This document shows, piece by piece, positions 24,187 through 33,102 of a stretch of 33,917 bases of DNA. Both the position numbers and the translations under genes were made by a program. The number at the start of each line of letters is the position of its first letter. The stretch's first letter is position 1. The notes beneath the pieces were generated by a model. That model ran no database searches and was not told where the DNA came from. It saw nothing but the letters and a program-made list of their open reading frames with translations. Source of the stretch: Ardenticatena sp. (GTDB lineage: Bacteria > Chloroflexota > Anaerolineae > Ardenticatenales > Ardenticatenaceae); NCBI GenBank assembly GCA_015487975.1, contig WFOS01000032.1, positions 1 through 33,917 on the forward strand, read 5' to 3'.

Positions 24187-25816
24187 GTTTCGCCGCGCAC
24201 GGCGCAAAGCTGCTCTTGAACAATTGCTGGCTCGTTTCCGTGGGCAAACCAGCAACTTGTTGCCCTACGAACAAGTGCGTGATGCGCTGCAACTAGATGA
24301 ATCGTTTGGACGGTCGCTAGGCTTGCAGGAAATTCCCCTCGACGCCATCGTCGGGAGCGTCGGGCGGTACACCGACTTTACGCGCTCGTTTTTGCCCCTG
24401 CACGATAGCATGGCCGACCGCTGGGCACACGTCCATGTCGCCACCGAAGGGGAAATGCTCCCCATCGACGTATACAAGGTCGGCGATATCTATTTTGTGA
24501 TCGATGGCAACCACCGCGTCTCGGTAGCACGCGAGCGTGGCGATACCACCATTCAGGCGTATGTCACCGAAGTTCCCAGCCCCATCACGCTGACCCCCAA
24601 CATGGACATCGATGATGTTTTACTCGCAGCAGAGCAAGCCAACTTCTACCGCCAAACTGGTTTGCAAGAACGCTATCCCAACATCGACATTCGGCTGACC
24701 GCGCCGGGCCGTTATCGTGATTTATTGCACCAAATTGCGATGGAGCAGGAACGTTTACGTACCGAAACGGGGCGTGATGTCTCTTTCGAGGAAGCCGCCG
24801 ATGTCTGGTATCGCACCGTCTATCAACCGATGGCAGATGCCATCCGCCGCCTGGGGCTACTGGATGAATTTCCTACCCGCACTGAAGCCGACCTGTTCGT
24901 TTGGTTGGTGCGTCATCGCAATGCTCTGGAAACAGCGCTGGGGTGGGAAATTCCCCCTGAGGTTGCCGTGCTGGACTGGCTGGAAGAGACGCGCGAAAGT
25001 GGTCTCGCTGCACAAGAAGCCCTCTGGACAACAGAAACCGCTCTTCCAAAAGAGGCCGACCATCTGTTCAACCGCATCCTCGTTCCACTGGATGGGTCGC
25101 CGCATGGCTGGGCCGCCTTGGATGAAGCCTTGGACATTGCTCGCCGCGAAAAGGCGCGCCTTTTTGGCCTGCATATCGTGCCAGTCGCAGTACGGGCTGT
25201 CTCACCCAAGGTACAGGCCATCGAAGAAACGTTTCTGCGCCGCTGCGCCCAACATCAAGTCGAAGGTTTTTTTGCTGTCGATGTGGGAACACACCCAGCC
25301 AAGCGCATTCTGGCACGAGCACGGCTGGTTGACCTGGTCGTTGTTGGTGTCAACGTGCCGCTGCCAAGCGCCATCATGCAAAAACAGCGTCATGGGCTTC
25401 ATCTGTTGCTGGCACAGAGTGTACGTCCACTATTGGTCGTGCCACGAAAGGCGTACCCCCCCACACATGCCCTGATTGCCTACAATGGAAGCACACGCGC
25501 CGAAGCGGCTCTTGCCTTGGGTGTGTACATGGTGCGTCAGTGGCAGACCACCTTGACGGTACTGACTGCTGATGTCGGTGGGCGCGTCTCATCCGCTCAA
25601 CAACAGGCGCGGACATACCTGGAAGCACGCGGAATCCAAGCGACCTTTGTGCGCAGTTCACTCGTTCCCGAAAAGGCCATCACCAAGACAGCGGAACAGT
25701 TGGGATGTTCGTTGATTGTCATGGGCGGCTATGGTTCACGGCTGGAAGCCGTCCTCGATAGCACGGTCAATCGGGTTCTGCGGCGGACGACGATACCGGT
25801 CTTCGTGTGCCGCTAG
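24149..25816 (+). CDS. ParB-like domain fused to tandem universal stress protein domains
   Basis: This 555-residue protein has a ParB/sulfiredoxin-like segment at about residues 55-140. It contains V-I-D-G-N-H-R-V-S-V-A-R-E-R-G, the phosphate-binding G-N-H-R core of that fold, followed by A-Y-V-T-E. A helical middle region follows. From about 305 come two universal stress protein domains, starting R-I-L-V-P-L-D-G-S and A-L-I-A-Y-N-G-S. The second ends with G-G-Y-G-S-x8-S-T, close to the ATP-binding G-x2-G-x9-G-S of the family; the first has lost it. It should be cytoplasmic and may sense or bind nucleotides. The ATG at 24149 has AAAGGAG eight bases upstream; an open frame further 5' lies inside the membrane protein gene. 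Confidence 0.85.
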   Translation: MNAPRRHQRAIDEFRRARRKAALEQLLARFRGQTSNLLPYEQVRDALQLDESFGRSLGLQEIPLDAIVGSVGRYTDFTRSFLPLHDSMADRWAHVHVATEGEMLPIDVYKVGDIYFVIDGNHRVSVARERGDTTIQAYVTEVPSPITLTPNMDIDDVLLAAEQANFYRQTGLQERYPNIDIRLTAPGRYRDLLHQIAMEQERLRTETGRDVSFEEAADVWYRTVYQPMADAIRRLGLLDEFPTRTEADLFVWLVRHRNALETALGWEIPPEVAVLDWLEETRESGLAAQEALWTTETALPKEADHLFNRILVPLDGSPHGWAALDEALDIARREKARLFGLHIVPVAVRAVSPKVQAIEETFLRRCAQHQVEGFFAVDVGTHPAKRILARARLVDLVVVGVNVPLPSAIMQKQRHGLHLLLAQSVRPLLVVPRKAYPPTHALIAYNGSTRAEAALALGVYMVRQWQTTLTVLTADVGGRVSSAQQQARTYLEARGIQATFVRSSLVPEKAITKTAEQLGCSLIVMGGYGSRLEAVLDSTVNRVLRRTTIPVFVCR

Positions 25817-26098
25817 TGCGTGCTGGAACCTGTTCGGAGTCGCGTAGGCTCGCGCTGATAGACCGATGGGGCAACATCCATGCCCATCAGGACCACCCCA
25901 ATCACACGTTCCCCACGCCGAAAGGCGCACATGGTGCAGCGGGGGGGCGAGCGTCAGGCGAGTGGTGCGGAAGATGAGTAGGGTTGTGTGCAAACCACCG
26001 AGTGCTAGCAAGGCCGTACCGACAGCAATCTGCATACCTTGCACACATACATCGAAGCCCATACTTGTCAGAAGCACGCAAAGCAGTAGAGTTTTCAT
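25813..26098 (-). pseudogene. Small membrane protein with C-x-x-C tail, broken by one base in a homopolymer
   Basis: From the minus-strand ATG at 26098 the frame encodes two hydrophobic segments, then T-T-R-L-T-L-A-P, and reaches seven G on the plus strand (25941-25947). Removing one base joins it to a frame that reads R-C-T-M-C-A-F-R-R-G-E-R-V-I-G-V-V-L-M-G-M-D-V and stops at a TAG at 25815-25813. That stop shares the CTAG with the stop of the USP gene on the other strand. Without the correction the frame runs on antisense into the USP gene. Corrected, the protein would have about 94 residues, with two membrane helices and a cytoplasmic C-x-x-C tail. A sequencing error, a recent mutation and a phase-variable tract are all possible. 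A GTG at 26101 is an alternative start. Confidence 0.5.
26065..26092 (+). promoter_or_regulatory. Putative promoter of the secreted-protein operon
   Basis: TTGTCA (26065-26070) and TAGAGT (26087-26092) are 16 bases apart, just ahead of the LysM gene. The element lies within the 5' part of the oppositely transcribed small gene. Confidence 0.3.
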
Positions 26099-26116
26099 CA
26101 CTCTCGTGAACCAGGT

Positions 26117-26989
26117 ATGGCATTCATGCGTATGAAAAAATCTCGATTCTGGTTGTGGGTCGTCGTCTGTATTGTTGGCTTCTGGTCTGGTTTTCCAGCC
26201 AACGCATTCGCCCAGGGCTGGACACCAGTGTACAACGATGGGTGCGATGGTAAAGGCCATCGGGTATGGGTCGGTACCATCACCAGCCGAGCAACATTGG
26301 GGGATGGGTGCGATTTGGTCGCCGGTTTTGTTGCCCCCGATCAACGGTATGCAGGTGAATGGGTGTGGGGCTATTCGCCCACGGCTGGGGCTGTTCGCCA
26401 TGCGTCGGCCAACGACGTAGCCTACTACCGCCCACATATCTGCACACTTCTGCCACGTTTTCCCTTTGCGCCATCAACCACATGGCGTGTCCACCGTGTT
26501 CAGCCACGCGAGTATCTGTACAGCCTCTATGGGGCTGCGTACCCTGCCTACATCGCTGCCAGTTGCCGTATGCGCGAGCAAGATGACCGCTTCGCGCGTA
26601 TCGGATTAGATCGAGCGCTCGTGCCGGGTTCGTTCCTGGCAGAACCGCCCCCCGAACAGGTGCGCTTTTACCTGGAGACTGTGCTCAGTCGTGAGCGTGT
26701 GGCCCTGGATGTTCCAACTGGACGACTGACGATGGTCTTTCCCGGCGACTCATTGGGGCGGCTGGCACGTATCTTTGGCACCTCGGTAGAGACTCTGCAA
26801 TCGGCCAACAACATGCGCGACCCCAACGCCTTGCTCGTTGGGCAACTCATTCTCATTCCAGGCAAGGCGCCTGCGCCGAACACGCCACCCCCCCTCTTTC
26901 GTCCTGCATGGTGTTTGGCCCCAGTGGTGCGCCAATGGCAACCCTGGCATACACTCTGTACACTCTTCGAAACCCAACAGGGTACATGA
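26117..26989 (+). CDS. Secreted LysM-domain protein
   Basis: This 290-residue protein has an N-terminal signal peptide: basic M-K-K-S-R, a hydrophobic stretch to about residue 27, and cleavage near A-N-A-F-A-Q. A Cys-containing domain follows, with W-T-P-V-Y-N-D-G-C-D-G-K-G-H. A LysM domain lies at about residues 207-250, recognised by G-D-S-L-G-R-L-A-R-I-F-G-T-S-V-E-T-L-Q-S-A-N-N-M and ending L-I-L-I-P-G. LysM binds N-acetylglucosamine-containing glycans such as peptidoglycan. A segment around 120-150 (V-Q-P-R-E-Y-L-Y-S-L-Y-G) may be a second, degenerate LysM. ATGs at 26117, 26126 and 26132 are all possible; the last begins M-K-K as signal peptides usually do. The next gene starts three bases after the stop. 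Confidence 0.82.
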   Translation: MAFMRMKKSRFWLWVVVCIVGFWSGFPANAFAQGWTPVYNDGCDGKGHRVWVGTITSRATLGDGCDLVAGFVAPDQRYAGEWVWGYSPTAGAVRHASANDVAYYRPHICTLLPRFPFAPSTTWRVHRVQPREYLYSLYGAAYPAYIAASCRMREQDDRFARIGLDRALVPGSFLAEPPPEQVRFYLETVLSRERVALDVPTGRLTMVFPGDSLGRLARIFGTSVETLQSANNMRDPNALLVGQLILIPGKAPAPNTPPPLFRPAWCLAPVVRQWQPWHTLCTLFETQQGT

Positions 26990-26992
26990 AGC

Positions 26993-28723
26993 ATGTCTCG
27001 ACGATCGGTCGTTTTCCATCCTAGTCGCTGGTGGCATTTCCTGGTGCTAGTGAGCCTGCTGCTCACTTTGTCTGTCCCCACACGCGCCGCGCCGGTCCCA
27101 CAACGGAGCGGGCCGCTGCCCTTGCATGCCTATCCGCGCCCAGCAAACGATAATGGGTGGGGCGTCCACTTCTCCCCTGGTGCGGCGACCTTCGAGCCGG
27201 TGGTCATCGAGTATTTCGTGCGCGAGCTCCAAGAAATGGGTATGAAGTGGACGGTCATTTTGAATGAAGGCACGACGCCTCGCCAGGATGCGCTGGTGGA
27301 TGCGCTCGTGGCCGCCGGAATCGAACCAATTGTGCGAGTGTACACGCTCTACAACGACCCACTTCCCGAAAACGAACTGCAACACCTTGTGCGCTATTAC
27401 ACGGCGCGGGGCGTTCACTACTTCCAGCTCTACAACGAGCCCAATCTGGCCGGGGAACCAGGCGGCTGGCGACCGGGAGAAGCCATCTCGGTCGATCGGA
27501 TTGTCGATTTGTGGATTCCAGCGGCACGTGCCGTCCGTGATGCAGGGGGGTATCCTTCGACGCCTCCGCTTGCTCCTGGTGGTGACTACGATGACCTGCA
27601 ATTCTGGCGCGAGTTTCTGGACGGAGTGAAAGCCCGCGGTGCAGAAGATGCTTTCTTCGGCGCCTGGATCAACGTCCACAACTACGGTCTGAACCACCCC
27701 TTTGCCTATCCAGAAGAACCCATCAACCTGTTAGGGCAACCCGTAACGCCCGAAGAGCTTGCCATCTACGGGCTGACGCCCGACCAGGTCGATGTAGATG
27801 AACTCAACTACTGGCGAAGTATCGACCGCTCTTCCAACCGTCCGGATGGTGGGCGCCACAAAGGCGATACCATTCTCAAAGATTCGAACGCCTTCCGTAA
27901 ATTCGAGGCGTATCACTACGAATTCGTGCGGCGCTTCCGATTCGAGATACCGGTCATTTCGACAGAAGGGGGGTGGATCATTGGCGACGCTCAGGACAAA
28001 CGTTATCCGCCCGTCACCGTGCAAGCGCAAACGACCTGGCTGCGTCAGGCATACGAATACATGCTCACCCGTGCCCCCGATTACTTCTTCGCCTTCAATC
28101 CCTGGATCATCACCAACTACGCAGGCAATGGGGTGACCCCCTGGTTCGAGCCACATGCGTGGTACAAAGCCCGTTGCAACACCAATCCGGCAGAGGTGCG
28201 TCAGGTGCGTGGGCAAACGTTGCCCATCTGCGGTGATGGCGATGTCTTGCCAATTGTCTATGTCCTCAAAGCCCACCCTATGAAACAGCAGGCCCGCCGC
28301 TTGCCTGACCCAAACCGTGTGCCGATCGTGCAAACCGCGGCCGTCAACCCAGCCCGAACCAGTGCGCCCCCGCCGCGTGTCGAAGAAGGTATTCTGCGTT
28401 TCGACTTGAAAACCTGGGACGCTATCGCCACACTGGCAGCTGCCACTGGGCGAACGCCTACGCAGGTGCTAGAACGTCTGTATGATGATGTGACCCTGGG
28501 AACACCGTCGATCGAAGTCGCAACCTATCGTGTGCAGGTTCCAAGTGACGCCGTTACCGTCGAACAATGGGGCACCACCATACGCCTGACCAACATCACA
28601 GAGGATATAGTCAACGTGCAATTCGCCAATCAGGTGTACACACTCCTTCCATATGGTTCACTAGTTGTACAATTGCCGACCGTGCAGTATGTCATGGTAC
28701 CAACTCGTAAAGTGATACGGTGA
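26993..28723 (+). CDS. Secreted glycoside-hydrolase-like protein (clan A TIM barrel)
   Basis: This 576-residue protein starts with a signal peptide (hydrophobic residues about 14-30, then A-R-A-A). A barrel-like domain covers about residues 50-400. F-Q-L-Y-N-E-P-N near 148 matches the acid/base N-E-P motif of clan A glycoside hydrolases, and I-S-T-E-G-G-W near 325 fits the nucleophile Glu at the end of strand 7. The C-terminal 130 residues contain a Pro-rich linker and a beta-rich domain. The substrate is unknown; the family could be GH5-, GH39- or GH42-like. It follows the LysM gene directly, so both act outside the cytoplasm, probably on cell-wall or extracellular glycans. Confidence 0.75.
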   Translation: MSRRSVVFHPSRWWHFLVLVSLLLTLSVPTRAAPVPQRSGPLPLHAYPRPANDNGWGVHFSPGAATFEPVVIEYFVRELQEMGMKWTVILNEGTTPRQDALVDALVAAGIEPIVRVYTLYNDPLPENELQHLVRYYTARGVHYFQLYNEPNLAGEPGGWRPGEAISVDRIVDLWIPAARAVRDAGGYPSTPPLAPGGDYDDLQFWREFLDGVKARGAEDAFFGAWINVHNYGLNHPFAYPEEPINLLGQPVTPEELAIYGLTPDQVDVDELNYWRSIDRSSNRPDGGRHKGDTILKDSNAFRKFEAYHYEFVRRFRFEIPVISTEGGWIIGDAQDKRYPPVTVQAQTTWLRQAYEYMLTRAPDYFFAFNPWIITNYAGNGVTPWFEPHAWYKARCNTNPAEVRQVRGQTLPICGDGDVLPIVYVLKAHPMKQQARRLPDPNRVPIVQTAAVNPARTSAPPPRVEEGILRFDLKTWDAIATLAAATGRTPTQVLERLYDDVTLGTPSIEVATYRVQVPSDAVTVEQWGTTIRLTNITEDIVNVQFANQVYTLLPYGSLVVQLPTVQYVMVPTRKVIR

Positions 28724-28730
28724 AGCCAGA

Positions 28731-29633
28731 ATGAGCAACCACAAAAGTGCATCAACAACACGTCTTTCTATGCTCGGCGGGCAGCCAACGCGCCTGTTCG
28801 CGTGGTGTTTGCTTCTCACCTTCATGGTACTGGGGTGTGGTCGCGCAGAACAATCGTCTCCCCCTACACCAACACGTGAACTCGCCCAATTGCCTACACC
28901 ACGCCCGACATTCACCCCCGCCAACCCACAGACAACCGCCACCATCGCGGTAAGCCCCCTCACTCCCATGCCGGGGGCTCTGCTCCGCATTCAGGGGAGT
29001 GGGTTTGGTGTGTCGGAAGTGGTGGAAATTCAGATCCACCCCCCGGATGGTTCCGGCACCCAAATCGTGCTGGCTGGTACCGACAACCAGGGCAATTTCT
29101 TCGTTACCCATACACTTGCTGAAAACACTCCCCTGGGCACATACCAAGTAGTCGCAACCGGCAAACAAAGTGCACAGCATGCCACAACCACGTTTGCCGT
29201 TGCTTTCGACCCCACGCCAACTCCCATTGTTGTGCAAATTGAGACCTTGCTGGCCACTGCCACCCCCGAAACAGGCGGCGATGCCTTTTCACTCTATCGC
29301 CTCACCAGCACACTTGGGGGTGTCGATTGCACATATTACGGTTTTTTCGGTACAGTACAGAATGCCAACGGAACCCCACGGGCTGGTGTGAACATTCTTG
29401 TCTTTCGCGAAGGCGCTAGCGAAAGCCAAATGGCGACAACCAATGATGAAGGATTTTGGGAAATAGTCATTGCACGCTCGTCGGAGGATGTTCTGCCAGG
29501 TCTATGGCATCTTGTGATTGTCGAGCAATCAGTGCGTGTCAGCGATGAAATTGCACTCGATATGCCCGCTTCCTGTGAGGAAGGACGCCCCAACAAATTC
29601 AAAATCGACTGGCAACGTATCGCCGATGAGTGA
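28731..29633 (+). CDS. Secreted lipoprotein with beta-sandwich domain
   Basis: This 300-residue protein has a lipoprotein signal peptide: hydrophobic residues about 22-36 ending V-L-G-C, where the Cys would be lipidated. A Pro/Thr-rich linker follows (T-P-T-R-E-L-A, T-P-R-P-T-F-T-P). Residues about 70-150 form a beta-sandwich with L-R-I-Q-G-S-G-F-G and G-T-D-N-Q-G-N-F. A second domain near 195-275 contains G-F-F-G-T-V-Q-N-A-N-G-T-P-R-A-G-V-N-I-L-V, like a carboxypeptidase-regulatory or SpaA-like fold. No enzyme motif is seen. It lies seven bases after the glycoside-hydrolase-like gene and may be a surface-anchored partner. The N-terminal 20 residues before the signal are long, so a later start is possible. 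Confidence 0.8.
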   Translation: MSNHKSASTTRLSMLGGQPTRLFAWCLLLTFMVLGCGRAEQSSPPTPTRELAQLPTPRPTFTPANPQTTATIAVSPLTPMPGALLRIQGSGFGVSEVVEIQIHPPDGSGTQIVLAGTDNQGNFFVTHTLAENTPLGTYQVVATGKQSAQHATTTFAVAFDPTPTPIVVQIETLLATATPETGGDAFSLYRLTSTLGGVDCTYYGFFGTVQNANGTPRAGVNILVFREGASESQMATTNDEGFWEIVIARSSEDVLPGLWHLVIVEQSVRVSDEIALDMPASCEEGRPNKFKIDWQRIADE

Positions 29634-29650
29634 TATCACAAGGAGTCTGT

Positions 29651-30598
29651 ATGTCCACCAGCACGCGCGCTCGCAAAGTGATGATTGTCGAGGATGATGC
29701 CTTCTATCGCCGCATGCTCGAACATGTGCTGACCCAACATGGCTATGTGGTCGTATCCGCCGAGAATGCAGACGATGCCTGGCGCACCATTCAGGATGCT
29801 GACGACATTCACATCGTGCTTACCGACTGGGTGATGCCAGAGTACGATGGGCTCGAACTCATCCAGCGATTGCGCTCACTCGATCGCCCCCTGTACATCA
29901 TTTTGCTGACCATCGAAGACAACGTGGACGACGTGCTGGAAGGACTGACTGCGGGCGCCGACGACTATCTGGCCAAACCTTTTACCACCGAAGGTTTGCT
30001 CCTGCGTTTGCGCGTGGGGCAACGCCTGCTTGCCTATGAATGGCAGTTGCGCCATTCGCTGGCATCGTTAGACCAATTGAAACAGACCAATTGGCGAACT
30101 GGTTTGCTCAACCGCTACGGCTGGTTTTTGCGTGCCAAAGCTGAATTGAACCGCATCTCTCGTCAGCAAACCCACGCGGCGCTTTTCTTGCTTGCGATTG
30201 GCGACCCCGAAACCCTCAGAGCCAACTTTGGTGACGAGATATCAGGCCGCTTGCTCGTGCATGTTGCACATATCCTGGAACAACACAAACGGGAATACGA
30301 TATTCTGGGACACTGGGACGAAGCATCATTCGTGCTTTTTCTACCCGAAACCGAAGAACACGTCGTGCGCCATATTGCTGACAGAGTGCGCCGCGCCATC
30401 CTCAATACCCCCCTGGTCCTCGATGAGCAGACCACCCTGCAACCGCTTTTCTCGCTCGGTATCACCACAACACAATGGAGCCACACCTATCGCCTGGAGC
30501 GCCTTCTCCACGATGCACACCTAGCACTTTCGGAAGCGCGAATGGCAGGCCCGTATCACATGCGCATGTTCTCGCATGAAAGCCAAGGAAAAGATTAG
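29651..30598 (+). CDS. Response regulator with degenerate GGDEF domain
   Basis: This 315-residue protein has an N-terminal receiver domain (residues about 10-125) with the acidic pair V-E-D-D, phospho-acceptor Asp in L-T-D-W-V-M-P (near 58) and Lys in A-K-P-F. A coiled-coil link leads to a GGDEF-like domain at about 150-305. Its active-site hairpin reads G-H-W-D-E-A-S-F in place of G-G-D-E-F, so the GTP-binding glycines are lost and it is unlikely to make cyclic di-GMP. It may instead act as a signal receiver through protein contacts. AAGGAG lies six bases before the ATG at 29651. It ends the operon that began with the LysM gene. No histidine kinase is next to it. Confidence 0.85.
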   Translation: MSTSTRARKVMIVEDDAFYRRMLEHVLTQHGYVVVSAENADDAWRTIQDADDIHIVLTDWVMPEYDGLELIQRLRSLDRPLYIILLTIEDNVDDVLEGLTAGADDYLAKPFTTEGLLLRLRVGQRLLAYEWQLRHSLASLDQLKQTNWRTGLLNRYGWFLRAKAELNRISRQQTHAALFLLAIGDPETLRANFGDEISGRLLVHVAHILEQHKREYDILGHWDEASFVLFLPETEEHVVRHIADRVRRAILNTPLVLDEQTTLQPLFSLGITTTQWSHTYRLERLLHDAHLALSEARMAGPYHMRMFSHESQGKD

Positions 30599-30627
30599 CC
30601 CGCCCTTCTCCCTAAGCCCACCATAAC

Positions 30628-30659
30628 AAAAAACGGGGGCATGCGGGTAGCCCCCGTTT
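30628..30659. terminator. Bidirectional terminator between the response regulator and NAD synthase genes
   Basis: AAACGGGGGC (30631-30640) pairs perfectly with GCCCCCGTTT (30650-30659) around a nine-base loop. The plus strand has six A at 30628-30633, giving TTTTTT after the stem when read on the minus strand. It terminates the NAD synthase transcript best. Confidence 0.85.
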
Positions 30660-30665
30660 GGATGA

Positions 30666-32414
30666 TTACGCCCGACTCCGATACCGGTTGGTAATAGGAA
30701 GTCGGCGGTCCTTTCCAAAAGCCCGTATGGTAATTTTGATGCCTGGCGCTGCCTGACGCCGTTTGTACTCATTGCGGTCAACCATGCGAATCACACGTTC
30801 CACTGTTGCCGCATCGAACCCCTGCGCCACAATGTCAGCCAGGCTGTAATCTTCCTCGATGTAGAACTGCAAAATAGCATCCAGCACCTCATACGGTGGA
30901 AGCGAATCGGTATCCTTCTGGTCAGGCCGCAATTCGGCACTCGGCGGCTTGACGATCGTGTTGTGCGGAATCACAGGGCCATCCGCCAGTGTGTTGCGCC
31001 ATGTTGCCAGCGCATACACCAATGTCTTGTACACATCTTTCAACGGTGCGAACCCACCAGCCATATCACCATACAGCGTCGCATATCCCACAGCCGACTC
31101 GCTCTTGTTGCCTGTGCTGAGTACGAGCCACCCAAACTTGTTGGAAAGCGCCATCAAGTAGTTGCCGCGAATACGCGCCTGGATGTTTTCTTCCGTCACA
31201 TCGAATGCACGCCCGGCAAACACATCCTTCAATGCTTCCAAATACCCCTGAAACGGGGGCTCGATTGAGAGTGTCAGCAAGCGAATACCCAGGTTGGCGG
31301 CCAGTTCTTCCGCATCACGCAAACTTCCCTCGGAAGAAAAGCGCGACGGCATGCGTACCCCCACCACATTGTCAGGTCCCAGTGCATCCACAGCCAGCGC
31401 TGCCGTCAACGCACTATCAATTCCGCCACTCAACCCAATCACCACCTTCTCGAAGCCATTTTTATGCACATAGTCGCGGATACCCAGCACCAACATGCGG
31501 TACACTTCTTCCAAATCATCCGGGAAAGCAGCCACAACCCCCTCGGCGGATTCTTCTTCACGTGCTATGCCTCGCAACGGTTCGCCCTCGATGCGTGGAA
31601 CAATCCGCCCAAAATGCCTGGCCAGTTCCACATCCTTACGGCGGCGCGGATCGTGGAGCCGCTTGCGGAAGACATCGTCGAGTGAAACATCGACCACCAA
31701 CAACACCTCTTCGCCCAACGGTGCGCGTGCCAATAAGCGCCCGTCCGGCGCAAACACCATGCTAGCACCATCGAAGACCAACTCATCCTGTCCCCCCACG
31801 AGGTTGCAATACGCCACCACCGCCACGTTGTCCACCGCACGTGTCGCCAGCATTCGTGCCCGGTCGTGAGGCTTGCCTCGGTAGTAAGGCGAGGCCGAGA
31901 TGTTGACGAGCAATTCCGCCCCACCAGCAAGTGCCTGCCACTGCGGGGGCCCCGAGGGATACCAAATATCCTCACAAATACTCACGCCCACGATGTCGCC
32001 ACCAAAATCGAACACGGGGCTTTCCTGCCCTTCGCCAAAGTAGCGGTTTTCGTCGAAAACGCTGTAATTCGGCAAGTAATGCTTGCGATACATCCCTACC
32101 AAACGCGCGTTTTGCAACACCGCAGCCGCGTTGTAAATATCGTACTCGTCGGCACTAGGAAACCCGACAATGGCCACAATATCGTCAGTCTCTTTGCGAA
32201 TGTCATCCAGCGCCCGCCGGTTGGCTTCGATAAAATCTGGTTTGAGCAGCAAATCTTCTGGTGGATACCCTGAAATCGCCAGTTCAGGGAACAAGATGAC
32301 GTCGGCATGTTCCGAACGAGCTCGCGCAATCGCCGCTTTGATTTTGTTGGTATTGCTCTCGATATCGCCCACTGTCATGTTCAATTGCGCCAATGCCAGA
32401 CGAATGCGCCGCAT
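30666..32414 (-). CDS. nadE: Glutamine-dependent NAD+ synthase
   Basis: This 582-residue protein makes NAD+ from deamido-NAD+, ATP and glutamine. Residues about 1-260 are the nitrilase-type glutaminase domain, with the catalytic triad Glu in F-P-E-L-A-I-S-G-Y, Lys in R-K-H-Y-L-P-N-Y and Cys in S-I-C-E-D-I-W-Y-P. Residues about 305-575 form the synthetase, with the ATP pyrophosphatase P-loop G-L-S-G-G-I-D-S-A-L-T and S-T-G-N-K-S-E. The length agrees with bacterial glutamine-dependent forms. GAAGGAGG lies just before the ATG at 32414. It follows the RNase HII gene by 28 bases on the same strand, so the two may form one transcript ending at the hairpin downstream. Confidence 0.95.
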   Translation of the reverse strand: MRRIRLALAQLNMTVGDIESNTNKIKAAIARARSEHADVILFPELAISGYPPEDLLLKPDFIEANRRALDDIRKETDDIVAIVGFPSADEYDIYNAAAVLQNARLVGMYRKHYLPNYSVFDENRYFGEGQESPVFDFGGDIVGVSICEDIWYPSGPPQWQALAGGAELLVNISASPYYRGKPHDRARMLATRAVDNVAVVAYCNLVGGQDELVFDGASMVFAPDGRLLARAPLGEEVLLVVDVSLDDVFRKRLHDPRRRKDVELARHFGRIVPRIEGEPLRGIAREEESAEGVVAAFPDDLEEVYRMLVLGIRDYVHKNGFEKVVIGLSGGIDSALTAALAVDALGPDNVVGVRMPSRFSSEGSLRDAEELAANLGIRLLTLSIEPPFQGYLEALKDVFAGRAFDVTEENIQARIRGNYLMALSNKFGWLVLSTGNKSESAVGYATLYGDMAGGFAPLKDVYKTLVYALATWRNTLADGPVIPHNTIVKPPSAELRPDQKDTDSLPPYEVLDAILQFYIEEDYSLADIVAQGFDAATVERVIRMVDRNEYKRRQAAPGIKITIRAFGKDRRLPITNRYRSRA

Positions 32415-32442
32415 GTTGCCTCCTTCATGCTCGGTTGGTGCC

Positions 32443-33102
32443 TCATCGCCCTACCTCTACGCCCTCTCCCAACGTCCGAACAGGCTTCCATGTTCGCCGA
32501 TGCAATGGCGTTGGCCCTAGACGTTGCAGTGCTGCACGGTGTTCATTCGTGCCATACCCTTTATGTCGAGCAAATCCATACCCCGGATAGGTCGCTTCAT
32601 ACGCTTCCATGCGCCGGTCGCGAGTTACTTTGGCCAGAATACTCGCCGCCGCAATGGAAACCGATAACGAGTCGCCCCTGACCAGTGCCTTCTGGGGAAG
32701 TGGGGATTCTGGCAATGCAAATGCATCCAGCAACAGGGCCTGTGGCGTGAATGGTAATTGTTGCAATGCACGCACAATTGCCAGACGTGTGGCAGGCGCA
32801 ATCCCCAATGCATCAATCTCCTCAGGCGATGCCTCTGCTACCGCCGTCGCCACAGCCACTTCTTCGATAAGCGGCACGAGTGCCTCACGCCGGGCGGGGC
32901 TGAGCAATTTGCTGTCCCGCACACCTGCCGCACGCAACACATTGATCAGCACCACATCAGCCGGGAGAACTACGGCGGCCGCCATGACCGGCCCTGCCCA
33001 ACATCCACGCCCGGCTTCATCACATCCTGCAACATACATCAGTCCTTGTGCCCAAAATTCGCGTTCGTATTGGGCAGTTGGCACCATGATGTCACTGGCC
33101 AT
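32443..33102 (-). CDS. rnhB: Ribonuclease HII
   Basis: This 219-residue protein is RNase HII, which cuts RNA in RNA-DNA hybrids and single ribonucleotides in DNA. The catalytic residues are visible: D-E in C-D-E-A-G-R-G (residues 28-29), a third acidic position in L-L-L-D-A-F near 125, and a fourth in the V-T-R-D-R segment near 157-161. A typical G-Y-G-T-N-E-H-R-A-A-L lies near the C-terminus. Family members average about 200-220 residues. The start at 33102 is chosen for a purine-rich GGGATGTGAG upstream; the ATG at 33087 is an alternative. It is probably co-transcribed with nadE. Confidence 0.93.
   Translation of the reverse strand: MASDIMVPTAQYEREFWAQGLMYVAGCDEAGRGCWAGPVMAAAVVLPADVVLINVLRAAGVRDSKLLSPARREALVPLIEEVAVATAVAEASPEEIDALGIAPATRLAIVRALQQLPFTPQALLLDAFALPESPLPQKALVRGDSLSVSIAAASILAKVTRDRRMEAYEATYPGYGFARHKGYGTNEHRAALQRLGPTPLHRRTWKPVRTLGEGVEVGR

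Noticed and set aside
25736..26437. Minus-strand open frame of 233 residues across the USP end and LysM start
   Set aside because: Only its middle looks coding. The two ends are antisense to good genes; the better reading is a shorter gene with a frameshift at 25941-25947.
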